7,253 nt of DNA from Fibrobacter sp. (lineage in GTDB: Bacteria > Fibrobacterota > Fibrobacteria > Fibrobacterales > Fibrobacteraceae): contig JAFZOV010000085.1 in assembly GCA_017550445.1 (NCBI GenBank), forward strand, positions 1 through 7,253. Direction: 5' to 3'. How positions within the stretch are numbered: the first letter of the stretch is position 1; every line of letters begins with the position of its first letter. The notes under the pieces were generated by a model. The model worked only from the letters and a program-made list of their open reading frames with translations. It searched no databases and had not been told where the DNA came from. Below, piece after piece: positions 1 to 6,613 of the stretch. Position numbers and translations under genes: made by a program.

Positions 1-1008
1 CTGCTTGGGGCTGGGCAACAAGTTGTGTTCGGCGAGCAGGTCTGCCAAGACCACGTCGCCCATGCCAAAGCCCACGCCCGGGATGCGTTCGCCGCCGAGT
101 TTTTCGGTGAGGCTGTCGTAACGGCCACCGCCGGCGATGGCGCGCATGGATTTACCCTTGTCGAATACTTCGAATACGATGCCGGTGTAGTAGGCGAGGC
201 CGCGAACGATGGAGAGGTCCAGGTTCACGCATTCGCCGTAGCCTGCGGCGGTAAGGGTGGCGAACAGGTCTTCGATTTCGGCGAGGGCGGCGGTTGCGTT
301 TTCGCTCTTGACTGCGGTGCGGACTTCTTCGATGCTCTTGCAGCTCATGAAGTCGTCAAGCTGCTTAATCTGGGTTTCGGAGAGGCCTGCATCGGCGAGC
401 GCCTTGGCAAATGCTTCGGGGCCGATTTTTAAGCGGCGGTCAAGCACCGGGTACACCAGCGCCGGATTCGGAGCGCCGATTTCTTCGAGGTACGTGGCGA
501 GCAGCTTGCGGCTAGAAACGCCGATTGCAAATTCGCCGTCCTTGAGGCCGAACTTGCGAAGCATCGTAGCGATAGCGGCCATGAGGTCTGCTTCGGCGTA
601 GATGCTTTCGGTGCCGATGATGTCCATGTTCAGCTGGAAGAATTCGCGGAGGCGGCCCTTCTGTGCCTTTTCGTAGCGGAAAAGACGCGGCATGCTGAAC
701 CACTTGAAAGGCTTCTTGAGTTCTCGGGCCTTCTGGATCACGAGGCGGGCGAGAGTCGGGGTCATTTCGGGGCGAAGTGCAATTTCGCGGTCGCCCTTGT
801 CTTTAAAGTTGTAAAGCTGGCTCACGATTTCTTCGCCGGACTTGCCTGTATACAGTTCCAGATGTTCAAACATCGGACCTTCGTATTCTTCGTAGGCAAA
901 AGATTCGGCTACGCTGCGCCAGGTATCAAAAATGTAGTTCTGGATGCGCTCGGCTTCCGGATAAAAATCACGCGTGCCCTTAGGCAACTGAGGGATAGAA
1001 ATGCTCAT
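1..1008 (-). CDS. hisS: Histidyl-tRNA synthetase (HisRS), C-terminal end cut off by the window
   Basis: Cytoplasmic class II aminoacyl-tRNA synthetase that charges tRNA-His with histidine using ATP. Reading from ATG at 1008 gives 336 residues with no stop, open through position 1. Visible signatures: KGTRDFYPEA near residues 10-19; the histidine-binding ALRPEMTPTLAR (77-88); class II motif 2, FRYEKAQKGRLREFFQ (110-125); the HisRS-specific VRGLAYYTG (268-276), whose Arg269 corresponds to the catalytic arginine; AIAGGGRYDSL (290-300); and motif 3, GVGFGMG (311-317). The family is usually about 420-450 residues, so essentially only the anticodon-binding domain is missing. The start is the natural one for the family, but the bases just upstream are pyrimidine-rich with no clear Shine-Dalgarno. 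It lies 40 bp downstream of the GAF-adaptor gene on the same strand, with no terminator between them. Its codon use leans to C-ending codons (ATC, TAC, TTC), more strongly than its export-gene neighbours, as expected for a well-expressed housekeeping gene. Confidence 0.97.
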   Translation of the reverse strand, partial: MSISIPQLPKGTRDFYPEAERIQNYIFDTWRSVAESFAYEEYEGPMFEHLELYTGKSGEEIVSQLYNFKDKGDREIALRPEMTPTLARLVIQKARELKKPFKWFSMPRLFRYEKAQKGRLREFFQLNMDIIGTESIYAEADLMAAIATMLRKFGLKDGEFAIGVSSRKLLATYLEEIGAPNPALVYPVLDRRLKIGPEAFAKALADAGLSETQIKQLDDFMSCKSIEEVRTAVKSENATAALAEIEDLFATLTAAGYGECVNLDLSIVRGLAYYTGIVFEVFDKGKSMRAIAGGGRYDSLTEKLGGERIPGVGFGMGDVVLADLLAEHNLLPSPKQ

Positions 1009-1048
1009 AGTGAGCGGAAAGATAGAATTTTTGCACTAAGGCGTTTTG

Positions 1049-2488
1049 TTACCACCAAAGTTTCAGACGCAAAAAGTCGATGGCCTGGTGCGACAAAATC
1101 CACCAGAGCGTTTTTTTCTCGGAGAATATTTTGGTGATGCCTGTCATGCCGGGGCGGAACCACGCCGGTGTCTGCTTTGTAAATTCACCGCGCACAGCGA
1201 AGGTGTTTTCCTGGTCCTTGACGGTGGCTGTGGGGCTGATGCGTTCTGTTTTAAAACGGTACACGTAATCGGGGCGGCTCTTGATGGCGAGCAGGCCTTC
1301 GCCGCCAAGCTTGACGTTCTTGATTTCCAGTTCGCTTACATTAGATTCAACATAGATGTTTTCGATAGCGGCCATCTGGAATAGTTCGGTGCCTTGATTT
1401 ACGGGGGCTCCGATGCGCTTTTGCAAGTCGCCTTCAACAATAACGGCGCTATCGACAGTTACGCAAATAATCGCTTTAGATAGTTTGTACCGAACCGTCT
1501 TCAGCTTGGCTAAAGTCTGCGAAAGTTTTGCCTGGTGAATGCGCATTTCGGCGAGTTCCCTGTTCGCTTGGGCCTTTTGAATTTCGCGGCGGTTGTCCTG
1601 TTCGACAGCCATCAGGTCGGCTTCTTCGAGCTTGAGCTCCTTTTGGTCGAGGCGCAAAAGTTCTTGGCCCTTGTATACCATGTCGCCGGGCTTTACGCTT
1701 ACGCTTTCGATATAACCGTCGAAGGGGGCCGTTGTATAAATTATTTTGTCTGTTTTTAGGATGGCGGGGGAGCTAACCCTGTATTCAATAGGAACGAGCG
1801 TTGCAAAAAGAATAAATGCAGTAACGAGAATACCGATCAACTTTGCCCAGGTATGTTCGTGCCCCAGGAACTTGGCTAGTACCTTGCGGGCCTTGTGTGC
1901 CATTCTGGCTCCGAACCAGCGGCTTTTACCGTAAAGTTCCAGTAGTCTTGCGCTGCAAAGGTTCGCTGCAAGGTGAATCTGTGTCGATTCGTTGTCGTCG
2001 AATATTTTCCCCTTGCGTTCGCAGGTGATGATTCCGATAACTTCGTCTCCGTGCCTAATGGGAACAGATAGCAGGTTGCCTGCGTTGTGGGTTTCGCTGT
2101 AGCGCTTATGTTCTCGGTTCGAAAGGGGGCTGTTTTCTTTTTCGGGGTAGGTGATGGCGGCGTCTTGCTCGTAGGCCTCTTCCATGGCACCTTCGAGGTC
2201 GCGCACAATCTGCATCTTCTTTTCGAAACGGTCGGTATGGCTAATGGCCTTGAGTGCAATATAGTCGTGTTTGAGCCAGCCGAGGCTCACTCTTTCGGCG
2301 TGGTGCCTGTCGGCAATTTCGCTTGCGAGGGTGATTGCCGTTGCCTTGAACGTTTCTTTTTCGAGGACCTTCTGAACGGTGTCAAAAACATTGGTCATCT
2401 GCATTATCTTGGCGTTCGAGCTCTGAAGCGCCCCTTGCATGGCCTTGATAATTTCGGCAGGTTCCAGCGTAACGGTTTTCTTATTCAT
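1049..2488 (-). CDS. GAF-domain / HlyD-type periplasmic adaptor fusion, membrane-anchored
   Basis: Predicted 479-residue inner-membrane adaptor with a cytoplasmic sensor-like domain. Residues about 40-185 look like a GAF domain: a helix, a beta core, then NLLSVPIRHGDEVIGIITCE (138-157). A basic stretch (KSRWFGARMAHKARK, 188-202) precedes one hydrophobic helix at about 217-234, so the N-terminus should be cytoplasmic and the rest periplasmic. The periplasmic part has a first lipoyl-like half (APFDGYIESVSVKPGDMVYKG, about 254-274), a coiled-coil hairpin (280-335), a second lipoyl half (345-372) and a beta-barrel (375-455). It ends in an aromatic, basic tail (LRLKLWW). The second lipoyl half reads VTVDSAVIVEGD where APFDG-VVEGD is usual. 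Start chosen: ATG at 2488, with GAGGA eight bases upstream. An in-frame ATG at 2536 would lie deep inside the TolC gene and lacks this support. Its first 8 bp overlap the end of the TolC gene, suggesting translational coupling. The ligand of the GAF domain and the exported substrate cannot be told from sequence. Confidence 0.9.
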   Translation of the reverse strand: MNKKTVTLEPAEIIKAMQGALQSSNAKIMQMTNVFDTVQKVLEKETFKATAITLASEIADRHHAERVSLGWLKHDYIALKAISHTDRFEKKMQIVRDLEGAMEEAYEQDAAITYPEKENSPLSNREHKRYSETHNAGNLLSVPIRHGDEVIGIITCERKGKIFDDNESTQIHLAANLCSARLLELYGKSRWFGARMAHKARKVLAKFLGHEHTWAKLIGILVTAFILFATLVPIEYRVSSPAILKTDKIIYTTAPFDGYIESVSVKPGDMVYKGQELLRLDQKELKLEEADLMAVEQDNRREIQKAQANRELAEMRIHQAKLSQTLAKLKTVRYKLSKAIICVTVDSAVIVEGDLQKRIGAPVNQGTELFQMAAIENIYVESNVSELEIKNVKLGGEGLLAIKSRPDYVYRFKTERISPTATVKDQENTFAVRGEFTKQTPAWFRPGMTGITKIFSEKKTLWWILSHQAIDFLRLKLWW

Positions 2489-3989
2489 GGAGCAGATCCT
2501 CGTGGAGGGTGAGCTTCCCTTCTTTCCAAGATTCAAGATCGTTTTGCAGTAAGATTTTGCCTGTCGCGCGGGCGAGCCTTACATCGATAACGCGTAGCAG
2601 ACGCATGCTTTCCAGGTGACGTTGCTTTGCCTCGCGTAAATCCTCTTCTGTCTCGAAAATCTGGTGGTAGTTGCTTTTGCCCAGTTCCAGTTTCTTGAAT
2701 TCTTCTTCGAGTTCCTTTTCGTGATACTTGACGGAGACTTCGCTCAGTTGCCATTGTTCGCGTAGTTCAATGGCGCGTTTTTTCAGCATCTTGTATTCTT
2801 CGAAAAGCTTGCTCTGAATAAGCGAAAGGCGGATTTTGGCCGAGCGTACATTTGCCTTTTCTGCTGCAACCTGGTGGCGTTCGTGGATGTTTGCGAACAG
2901 GGGAATGTCGATTTCGATGCCGCCCGCAAGGACTGTCTGGCGGATGTTCTTGCTTTTGAAACCGGCTACCGCCGCATGGGCGTTGTTGTCTCTATTGCGG
3001 ATTCCGTAATTGCCGACAAGGTCCAGCTTGGGCAAGAAATTGGCCTTATGCAAGTCCAGCTCGTTTTCGCGGATGTCGAGTTCGGCATTTTGCGATAGGT
3101 AGGTCGGGTGCATGGCGCTTATGGAATCGATGAAGGTAAGCGAGTCAAGGACCGTTCCTGTGTCTAGTTTAGTGTCGGGGGCAATGGCGAGGGGGCGCTC
3201 GTCTTGCAACATTTCGGTGGACGAAAGCATGAGCAAAAAGTCAAGCCTTGCGGCTCTCAGCTTGTCAAGGGCTTCTAGGCGGGCGGCCTCGCGATTTGAA
3301 AATTCGGCGATGGTCTTTTGGTAATCCAGTTGCGAAAGCAAACCGTGTTCCACGCGCTTTTGGGCGTCTTTTACGATATCGGCGGCAACTTTTGCCGATT
3401 CTGTCGAAAACTGGAGCATTTGTTGCGAATAGTAATAGTTCCAGTAGCTGTCGCAGAACTTTTCGAGAATTTCGCTCAGGGCTTCGCGGTATTTTTGGTA
3501 GGCGAATTCCTTTTGGAACTTTGCAGCACGTAAGTCATTGGTGGGCGAAAAGTATAGCGGACCGTCTTTTAAAAGGTGCTGCCGGAGTTCTGCGCCAAAG
3601 TAAAGTTCCGAGGTGTAGTCGCTGTGGGTATAGGTTGCCTGGTTAAAGCCGACATCGTATTCGGTCCCCGTGGGTAGCTGGCCTTGTACGCCAATCTTGT
3701 ATTCGTCCTTGGTCTCGGTAAACAGGGCGCTGGGGCTCTCGCCGCGTTCCTTGAATGCGCGCCCGATTAGGTGCGGTTCAAAGCTGCCGTATGCGCCTTT
3801 GGCGTATTCGGAACGTACGATCCAGTTGTACTTTGCTTCTTGAACGTCGGAATTGTTGCCGATGACCATTTTGAGGGCATCGTTAAAGTGGATGACCAGC
3901 GAGTCTTCTTGCGCAAAAACCACTTGTATTGCGAAAAGCAATACAAAATAAGCGGTGTTCCTGAAAAATGCCTGTTTGTTCGCTGCCAT
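2481..3989 (-). CDS. TolC-family outer-membrane channel protein
   Basis: Predicted 502-residue outer-membrane efflux protein, the exit duct of a tripartite export system. An N-terminal signal peptide (basic start, hydrophobic core at about 12-25, probable cleavage after VFA at 26) directs it to the envelope. The mature protein shows the usual two-fold repeat of the OEP family: a first half with long amphipathic helices (about 155-255, including RVEHGLLSQLDYQKTIAEF) and a second half with strand LPKLDLVGNYG (319-329), GGIEIDIPLFANIHERHQV (356-374) and helices to about 475. The motif IDIPLF followed by a turn and helix is characteristic of TolC relatives. The length fits the family. The start ATG at 3989 lies nine bases after the stop of the adaptor gene; there is no strong Shine-Dalgarno in that gap, so coupled translation is likely. 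The 3' end overlaps the GAF-adaptor gene by 8 bp. The substrate is unknown. Confidence 0.93.
   Translation of the reverse strand: MAANKQAFFRNTAYFVLLFAIQVVFAQEDSLVIHFNDALKMVIGNNSDVQEAKYNWIVRSEYAKGAYGSFEPHLIGRAFKERGESPSALFTETKDEYKIGVQGQLPTGTEYDVGFNQATYTHSDYTSELYFGAELRQHLLKDGPLYFSPTNDLRAAKFQKEFAYQKYREALSEILEKFCDSYWNYYYSQQMLQFSTESAKVAADIVKDAQKRVEHGLLSQLDYQKTIAEFSNREAARLEALDKLRAARLDFLLMLSSTEMLQDERPLAIAPDTKLDTGTVLDSLTFIDSISAMHPTYLSQNAELDIRENELDLHKANFLPKLDLVGNYGIRNRDNNAHAAVAGFKSKNIRQTVLAGGIEIDIPLFANIHERHQVAAEKANVRSAKIRLSLIQSKLFEEYKMLKKRAIELREQWQLSEVSVKYHEKELEEEFKKLELGKSNYHQIFETEEDLREAKQRHLESMRLLRVIDVRLARATGKILLQNDLESWKEGKLTLHEDLLHE
2497..2501 (-). promoter_or_regulatory. Ribosome-binding site deciding the start of the GAF-adaptor gene
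   Basis: GAGGA reads on the minus strand from 2501 to 2497, eight bases before the ATG at 2488. It lies within the last codons of the TolC-family gene. It supports the start at 2488 over the in-frame upstream ATG at 2536. Confidence 0.7.
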
Positions 3990-3998
3990 TATTGTCGA

Positions 3999-4790
3999 TT
4001 ATTTTATCAGTATCTTTCCGGTGACGCCAGGTTCTATGGACTTATCGGAGTTGTCGAATATTACCTTGACGGTTCTAAGAAGGCTCGCCTTGTCTACCAC
4101 GGGTGAAATAAATTCGATTTTTCCTTTTTTGCTCTTGGCCTTGCCGCTGTTGAGTTGCAGGTTTACCTGTTGGCCAATCTTGAGTGAACTTGCCTTGTTT
4201 ACGAGAATATAGGCCGTCATGCGACAGGTGCGTACGTCGGCGATTTCGATAATCGGTTCCAGCGCCTCGACACTTTCGCTGGTGTTCTTGGAAATCGAAA
4301 CGATTTCACCGTCGAAGGGCGCGATCAGGTATTGTTTCTGGAGCTGGGCACGGGCCATGCGGTGTTCCAGGGAATCCTTGATCTTGTTGACCTTGGCGGC
4401 GTTCCAGTCGGCTCTAGAAATGTCGAAGTTCATCTGCTTTTCCCACAGTTCTTCTTCGCTTACCGAGTTACTGGTCTCGTACAGCTTTTTGATAGCGTAA
4501 TAGTCTTTTAGGTAAGTGTCCATTTTCGCCTTGGACGATGCGAGGCCCGAATAATCGTCGGCGATGATCTTTGTCATGTGTACGCGAATTTCTTCTTCGG
4601 TCTTGACAAGGTTCATCAGGGTGTCGCCCTTGTGTACAAACGCGCCTTCTTTCACCCAGATGCTGTCGATTTTTCCGGGAACGGTAAAACCGATTTTTGC
4701 CTGGGCGATGGGTTCCGTGACACCGTCAAAAGAGGCTGCGAGGGCGGTTCCGAATGCAAACAGGTAAAATGTCAAGAGAAGTAGTTTCAA
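3999..4790 (-). CDS. Periplasmic adaptor (membrane-fusion protein, HlyD/RND type), short form
   Basis: Predicted 263-residue exported adaptor that would bridge an inner-membrane component to the TolC-like channel. It starts with a signal peptide (MKLLLLTFYLFAFGTALA, cleavage near residue 18) and has no lipobox cysteine, so it is probably soluble in the periplasm. The two lipoyl halves are clear: TVPGKIDSIWVKEGAFVHKG (36-55) and IAPFDGEIVSISKNTSESV (156-174). They flank an alpha-helical hairpin (about 63-150), followed by a beta-barrel (about 187-262) that includes ITGKI-like GVTGKILIK at the end. Common RND adaptors are 350-400 residues; this one ends straight after the barrel and lacks a membrane-proximal domain. 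The start is a TTG at 4790. The frame upstream has no ATG, GTG or TTG before a stop at about 4854, and TTG followed by AAA gives the basic residue a signal peptide needs. No convincing Shine-Dalgarno is visible. It lies 9 bp before the TolC gene. Confidence 0.9.
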   Translation of the reverse strand: MKLLLLTFYLFAFGTALAASFDGVTEPIAQAKIGFTVPGKIDSIWVKEGAFVHKGDTLMNLVKTEEEIRVHMTKIIADDYSGLASSKAKMDTYLKDYYAIKKLYETSNSVSEEELWEKQMNFDISRADWNAAKVNKIKDSLEHRMARAQLQKQYLIAPFDGEIVSISKNTSESVEALEPIIEIADVRTCRMTAYILVNKASSLKIGQQVNLQLNSGKAKSKKGKIEFISPVVDKASLLRTVKVIFDNSDKSIEPGVTGKILIK

Positions 4791-4817
4791 GAAATACCGA
4801 CTGGGATAAATGTGTGT

Positions 4818-4845
4818 GGATTGCTTCGCTACGCTCGCAATGACG
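4818..4845. repeat. Dispersed intergenic repeat (attgc...gcaat ends), immediately after a stop codon
   Basis: The 28 bases from ggattgcttcg to gcaatgacg match, from memory, a short repeat seen between genes in many bacterial genomes (cgtcattgcgag...gaagcaatcc on the other strand). The ends attgc and gcaat are inverted; the middle is only weakly symmetric. It directly abuts the lipoprotein stop codon (4848-4846) and ends 27 bases before the TTG start of the adaptor. Only one copy is present in this window, so its repeat nature rests on recall, not on sequence shown here. Confidence 0.6.
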
Positions 4846-6432
4846 TTACTCTTCTACAGAATTCGAAGATTCGGCCGGAGTGTCGCTCGAAGAACTTGCC
4901 ATGTCGCTCTCGCCAGGCAATTCCATGGCTTCGCTGCTTGAGGAGTCAACGACTGCTTCGCTGCTTGATGATTCAATTACAGCTTCGCTGCTAGAAGATT
5001 CTTCACTGCTGGATGATGAAGCGTCAGAAGAACTGCTAGACTGCGGCGGTACAACGAGTTCCGTTCTTAGCTCGAAGTTTTCGGCATACAGGCCGTTCTT
5101 GGCGAAAATGGTGATGTTGAATCCAGCGCTGTCGCCCTGCTGACGGTCTTGCAGGATTTTTTCGTCCATCTGCACGAACATCGTGTCTTTCTTGATCCAT
5201 GCCTTGGAATTGGCGTAGAATCCGTTACCGTACAAGGTCCTGGTTACGTTGCTGCAGTAATTCCATTGAATGCGGTCGGTGTTCTTGTCGAGTTCTGCGG
5301 AGAACTTGACCCACATTGTATCTTCGATTCCAAATGTTGCCTTGAATTTGCTGTTGGTCGGCCATGCGTTACTGGTAATTGCGTACAGCCCGCGGTCAGT
5401 CGTGAAGGCGGAATCGCCACTGAATGTCATTTGAATGCGGTCGTTTGACTTTTTTTCGTAGGCGACAATGCTCACCACAATCTTTTTCTCGGCCGGGAAA
5501 GCCTTGTCGTGTTCGAGGAAGAGCGTGTCGCCTTTAACGACGGGCTTCACGTACAATTTGTTTGTGTCTGCCGAAACTTCTACCGTCAAATTGCTGGAAT
5601 GGATTTTTTGTGCGAATACGTAGTAGGGGTTTTCAAGGGTGGATATGTTCCCGTATCCAATGAAGTTGTTGTCCATTACGTTCGAGGCTATAATCTTCTT
5701 CGTTTGCGGAATCAGCGTGTCTTGGGCAAGGTAGGCGCGCCCGAGGTCGCGCGTAGCGCCTGCGGCAAGCCTGGGGAGGGCAATTCCGTAGAACTGGTAA
5801 CGGACATTTTTGTAGGTGTAGTCGGTTACGTTCAGCACAAGGCCTGTGTCGGCGGGCAACTTCTTAAAGGTGAATTTGCCAAGGGAATCTGTCTTTGTAG
5901 AAAATGTTTTCGGGAAAAGGTTGACGTAGCTGGAATCGATGTGCGAAAGGCTTAGCGAAAGGCCTGAAACCGGAATTTTCTTGCCGGAACCTGGATCACT
6001 GATGTAGAGTTCGCCGGTGACGGCTGCATTGAGCGGGCTTAACCGTATAACAGCCGAGGCGCTTGCGACCACGCCCTCCATGTGGCTGGATTCGTTTGTA
6101 CTGGAAACGTCAAAAACTTTCGGTGTATAATATAGAGTGTCTTTTTTGTTGACACGAATGTAATTGAACGTAAAGGTCCTGGAACCGTATGGCAGGTTGC
6201 TTATATAGAAGTTCCCGTTCTCGTCGGTTTCGGTGGTGTCAATGTCGCCATCGTTGTCGAGGTAAGTGATTTGTGCGCCTTCGAGAGCAAGCCCGGTCGA
6301 TGCGTCAATGACCATGCCCGAAAAGGTCCATTTGGAATATTCCGAGTTTTCGGAATCTGTTACGGAACAGGCTGTAAAATAGGATGCTGCTATGAAAGCG
6401 GCAACGACAATAAACCAATCCTTTTTATTCAT
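4846..6432 (-). CDS. Lipoprotein with carboxypeptidase-regulatory-like domains and Ser-rich tail
   Basis: Predicted 528-residue envelope lipoprotein of unknown function. The N-terminal signal ends in YFTAC, giving lipidated Cys22; Ser23 at +2 would favour the outer membrane by the E. coli rule. Residues about 36-92 (WTFSGMVIDASTGLALEGAQ ... DENGNFYISNLPYG) form a carboxypeptidase-regulatory-like beta-sandwich. About 137-205 (VTGELYISDPGSGKKIPVSG ... DSLGKFTFKKLPADTG) looks like a second one. About 240-460 is beta-rich and not recognised. Residues 465-528 are a low-complexity tail of Ser blocks with Glu, Asp and Ala, including three tandem nine-residue units (SSSSEAVIE, SSSSEAVVD, SSSSEAMEL). 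Ser-rich stretches of this kind are common in Fibrobacter surface proteins, usually as linkers; here the tail is terminal, with nothing after it. The start ATG at 6432 has GGAGGT three bases upstream and a strong promoter further up. As first gene of the export operon it may be a substrate, a receptor or a structural partner; the sequence does not decide. Confidence 0.88.
   Translation of the reverse strand: MNKKDWFIVVAAFIAASYFTACSVTDSENSEYSKWTFSGMVIDASTGLALEGAQITYLDNDGDIDTTETDENGNFYISNLPYGSRTFTFNYIRVNKKDTLYYTPKVFDVSSTNESSHMEGVVASASAVIRLSPLNAAVTGELYISDPGSGKKIPVSGLSLSLSHIDSSYVNLFPKTFSTKTDSLGKFTFKKLPADTGLVLNVTDYTYKNVRYQFYGIALPRLAAGATRDLGRAYLAQDTLIPQTKKIIASNVMDNNFIGYGNISTLENPYYVFAQKIHSSNLTVEVSADTNKLYVKPVVKGDTLFLEHDKAFPAEKKIVVSIVAYEKKSNDRIQMTFSGDSAFTTDRGLYAITSNAWPTNSKFKATFGIEDTMWVKFSAELDKNTDRIQWNYCSNVTRTLYGNGFYANSKAWIKKDTMFVQMDEKILQDRQQGDSAGFNITIFAKNGLYAENFELRTELVVPPQSSSSSDASSSSSEESSSSEAVIESSSSEAVVDSSSSEAMELPGESDMASSSSDTPAESSNSVEE
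4918..5008 (-). repeat. 27-bp in-frame tandem repeats encoding the Ser-rich tail
   Basis: Three 27-bp units starting at 4928, 4955 and 4982 on the plus strand each begin gcttcgctgct and differ further on. The first two differ at about 5 of 27 positions. They encode the nine-residue units SSSSEA(V/M)xx at residues 479-505 of the lipoprotein. Because units are multiples of three, gain or loss of one would change tail length without a frameshift. Confidence 0.85.
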
Positions 6433-6435
6433 TGG

Positions 6436-6441
6436 ACCTCC
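6436..6441 (-). promoter_or_regulatory. Ribosome-binding site of the lipoprotein gene
   Basis: GGAGGT reads from 6441 to 6436 on the minus strand, three bases before the ATG at 6432. The match to anti-Shine-Dalgarno is strong, though the spacing is shorter than usual. The next in-frame ATG is residue 40, after the signal sequence, so 6432 is still the right start. Confidence 0.7.
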
Positions 6442-6469
6442 GGTAACTCAATATCCCAAAACGAGGCGA

Positions 6470-6498
6470 ATTTTAGAATTCTTTATATAAAATGTCAA
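6470..6498 (-). promoter_or_regulatory. Sigma70-type promoter of the lipoprotein/export operon
   Basis: On the minus strand TTGACA (6498-6493) is followed by exactly 17 bases and TAAAAT (6475-6470): a perfect -35 and a five-of-six -10. Transcription would start near 6463, giving a leader of about 30 bases that includes the ribosome-binding site. It is the only strong promoter seen for the minus-strand gene run and suggests substantial constitutive transcription. Confidence 0.8.
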
Positions 6499-6584
6499 GA
6501 TGCAAAAATGAATACAACGTATGTTTAATTTTACACCTTGTATAAGTTTTTTGTAACAATTTAATCGGGGTGCTTTTGTTAAAT

Positions 6585-6613
6585 TTGCGGACGCGTTTTT
6601 GGGAATGTAATAT
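6585..6613 (+). promoter_or_regulatory. Putative sigma70 promoter of the DUF3467 gene
   Basis: TTGCGG (6585-6590), a 17-base spacer and TAATAT (6608-6613) precede the gene. The start of transcription would fall near 6620, very close to the ribosome-binding site, leaving a short leader of about 15 bases. An overlapping -10 reading (TATATT, 6611-6616) is possible. Confidence 0.55.

Noticed and set aside
25..432. Open frame of 135 codons on the plus strand at the left edge.
   Set aside because: It lies wholly opposite hisS, whose catalytic motifs are intact through this region.
2087..2512. Open frame of 141 codons on the plus strand opposite the GAF-adaptor gene.
   Set aside because: It is antisense to a well-supported gene, has no recognisable domain, and is explained by the codon bias of the real gene.
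2489..2536. A 16-residue N-terminal extension of the GAF-adaptor from an ATG at 2536.
   Set aside because: It lies inside the TolC coding region, and the ATG at 2488 has a well-spaced GAGGA site and forms a normal overlap with the upstream stop.
4918..5040. Regularly spaced short repeats that might suggest a CRISPR array.
   Set aside because: Units are directly adjacent 27-mers in frame with a Ser-rich protein tail, with no spacers.
5509..5955. Open frame of 148 codons on the plus strand opposite the lipoprotein gene.
   Set aside because: Antisense shadow: no ribosome-binding site or family resemblance, while the minus strand encodes a clear lipoprotein.
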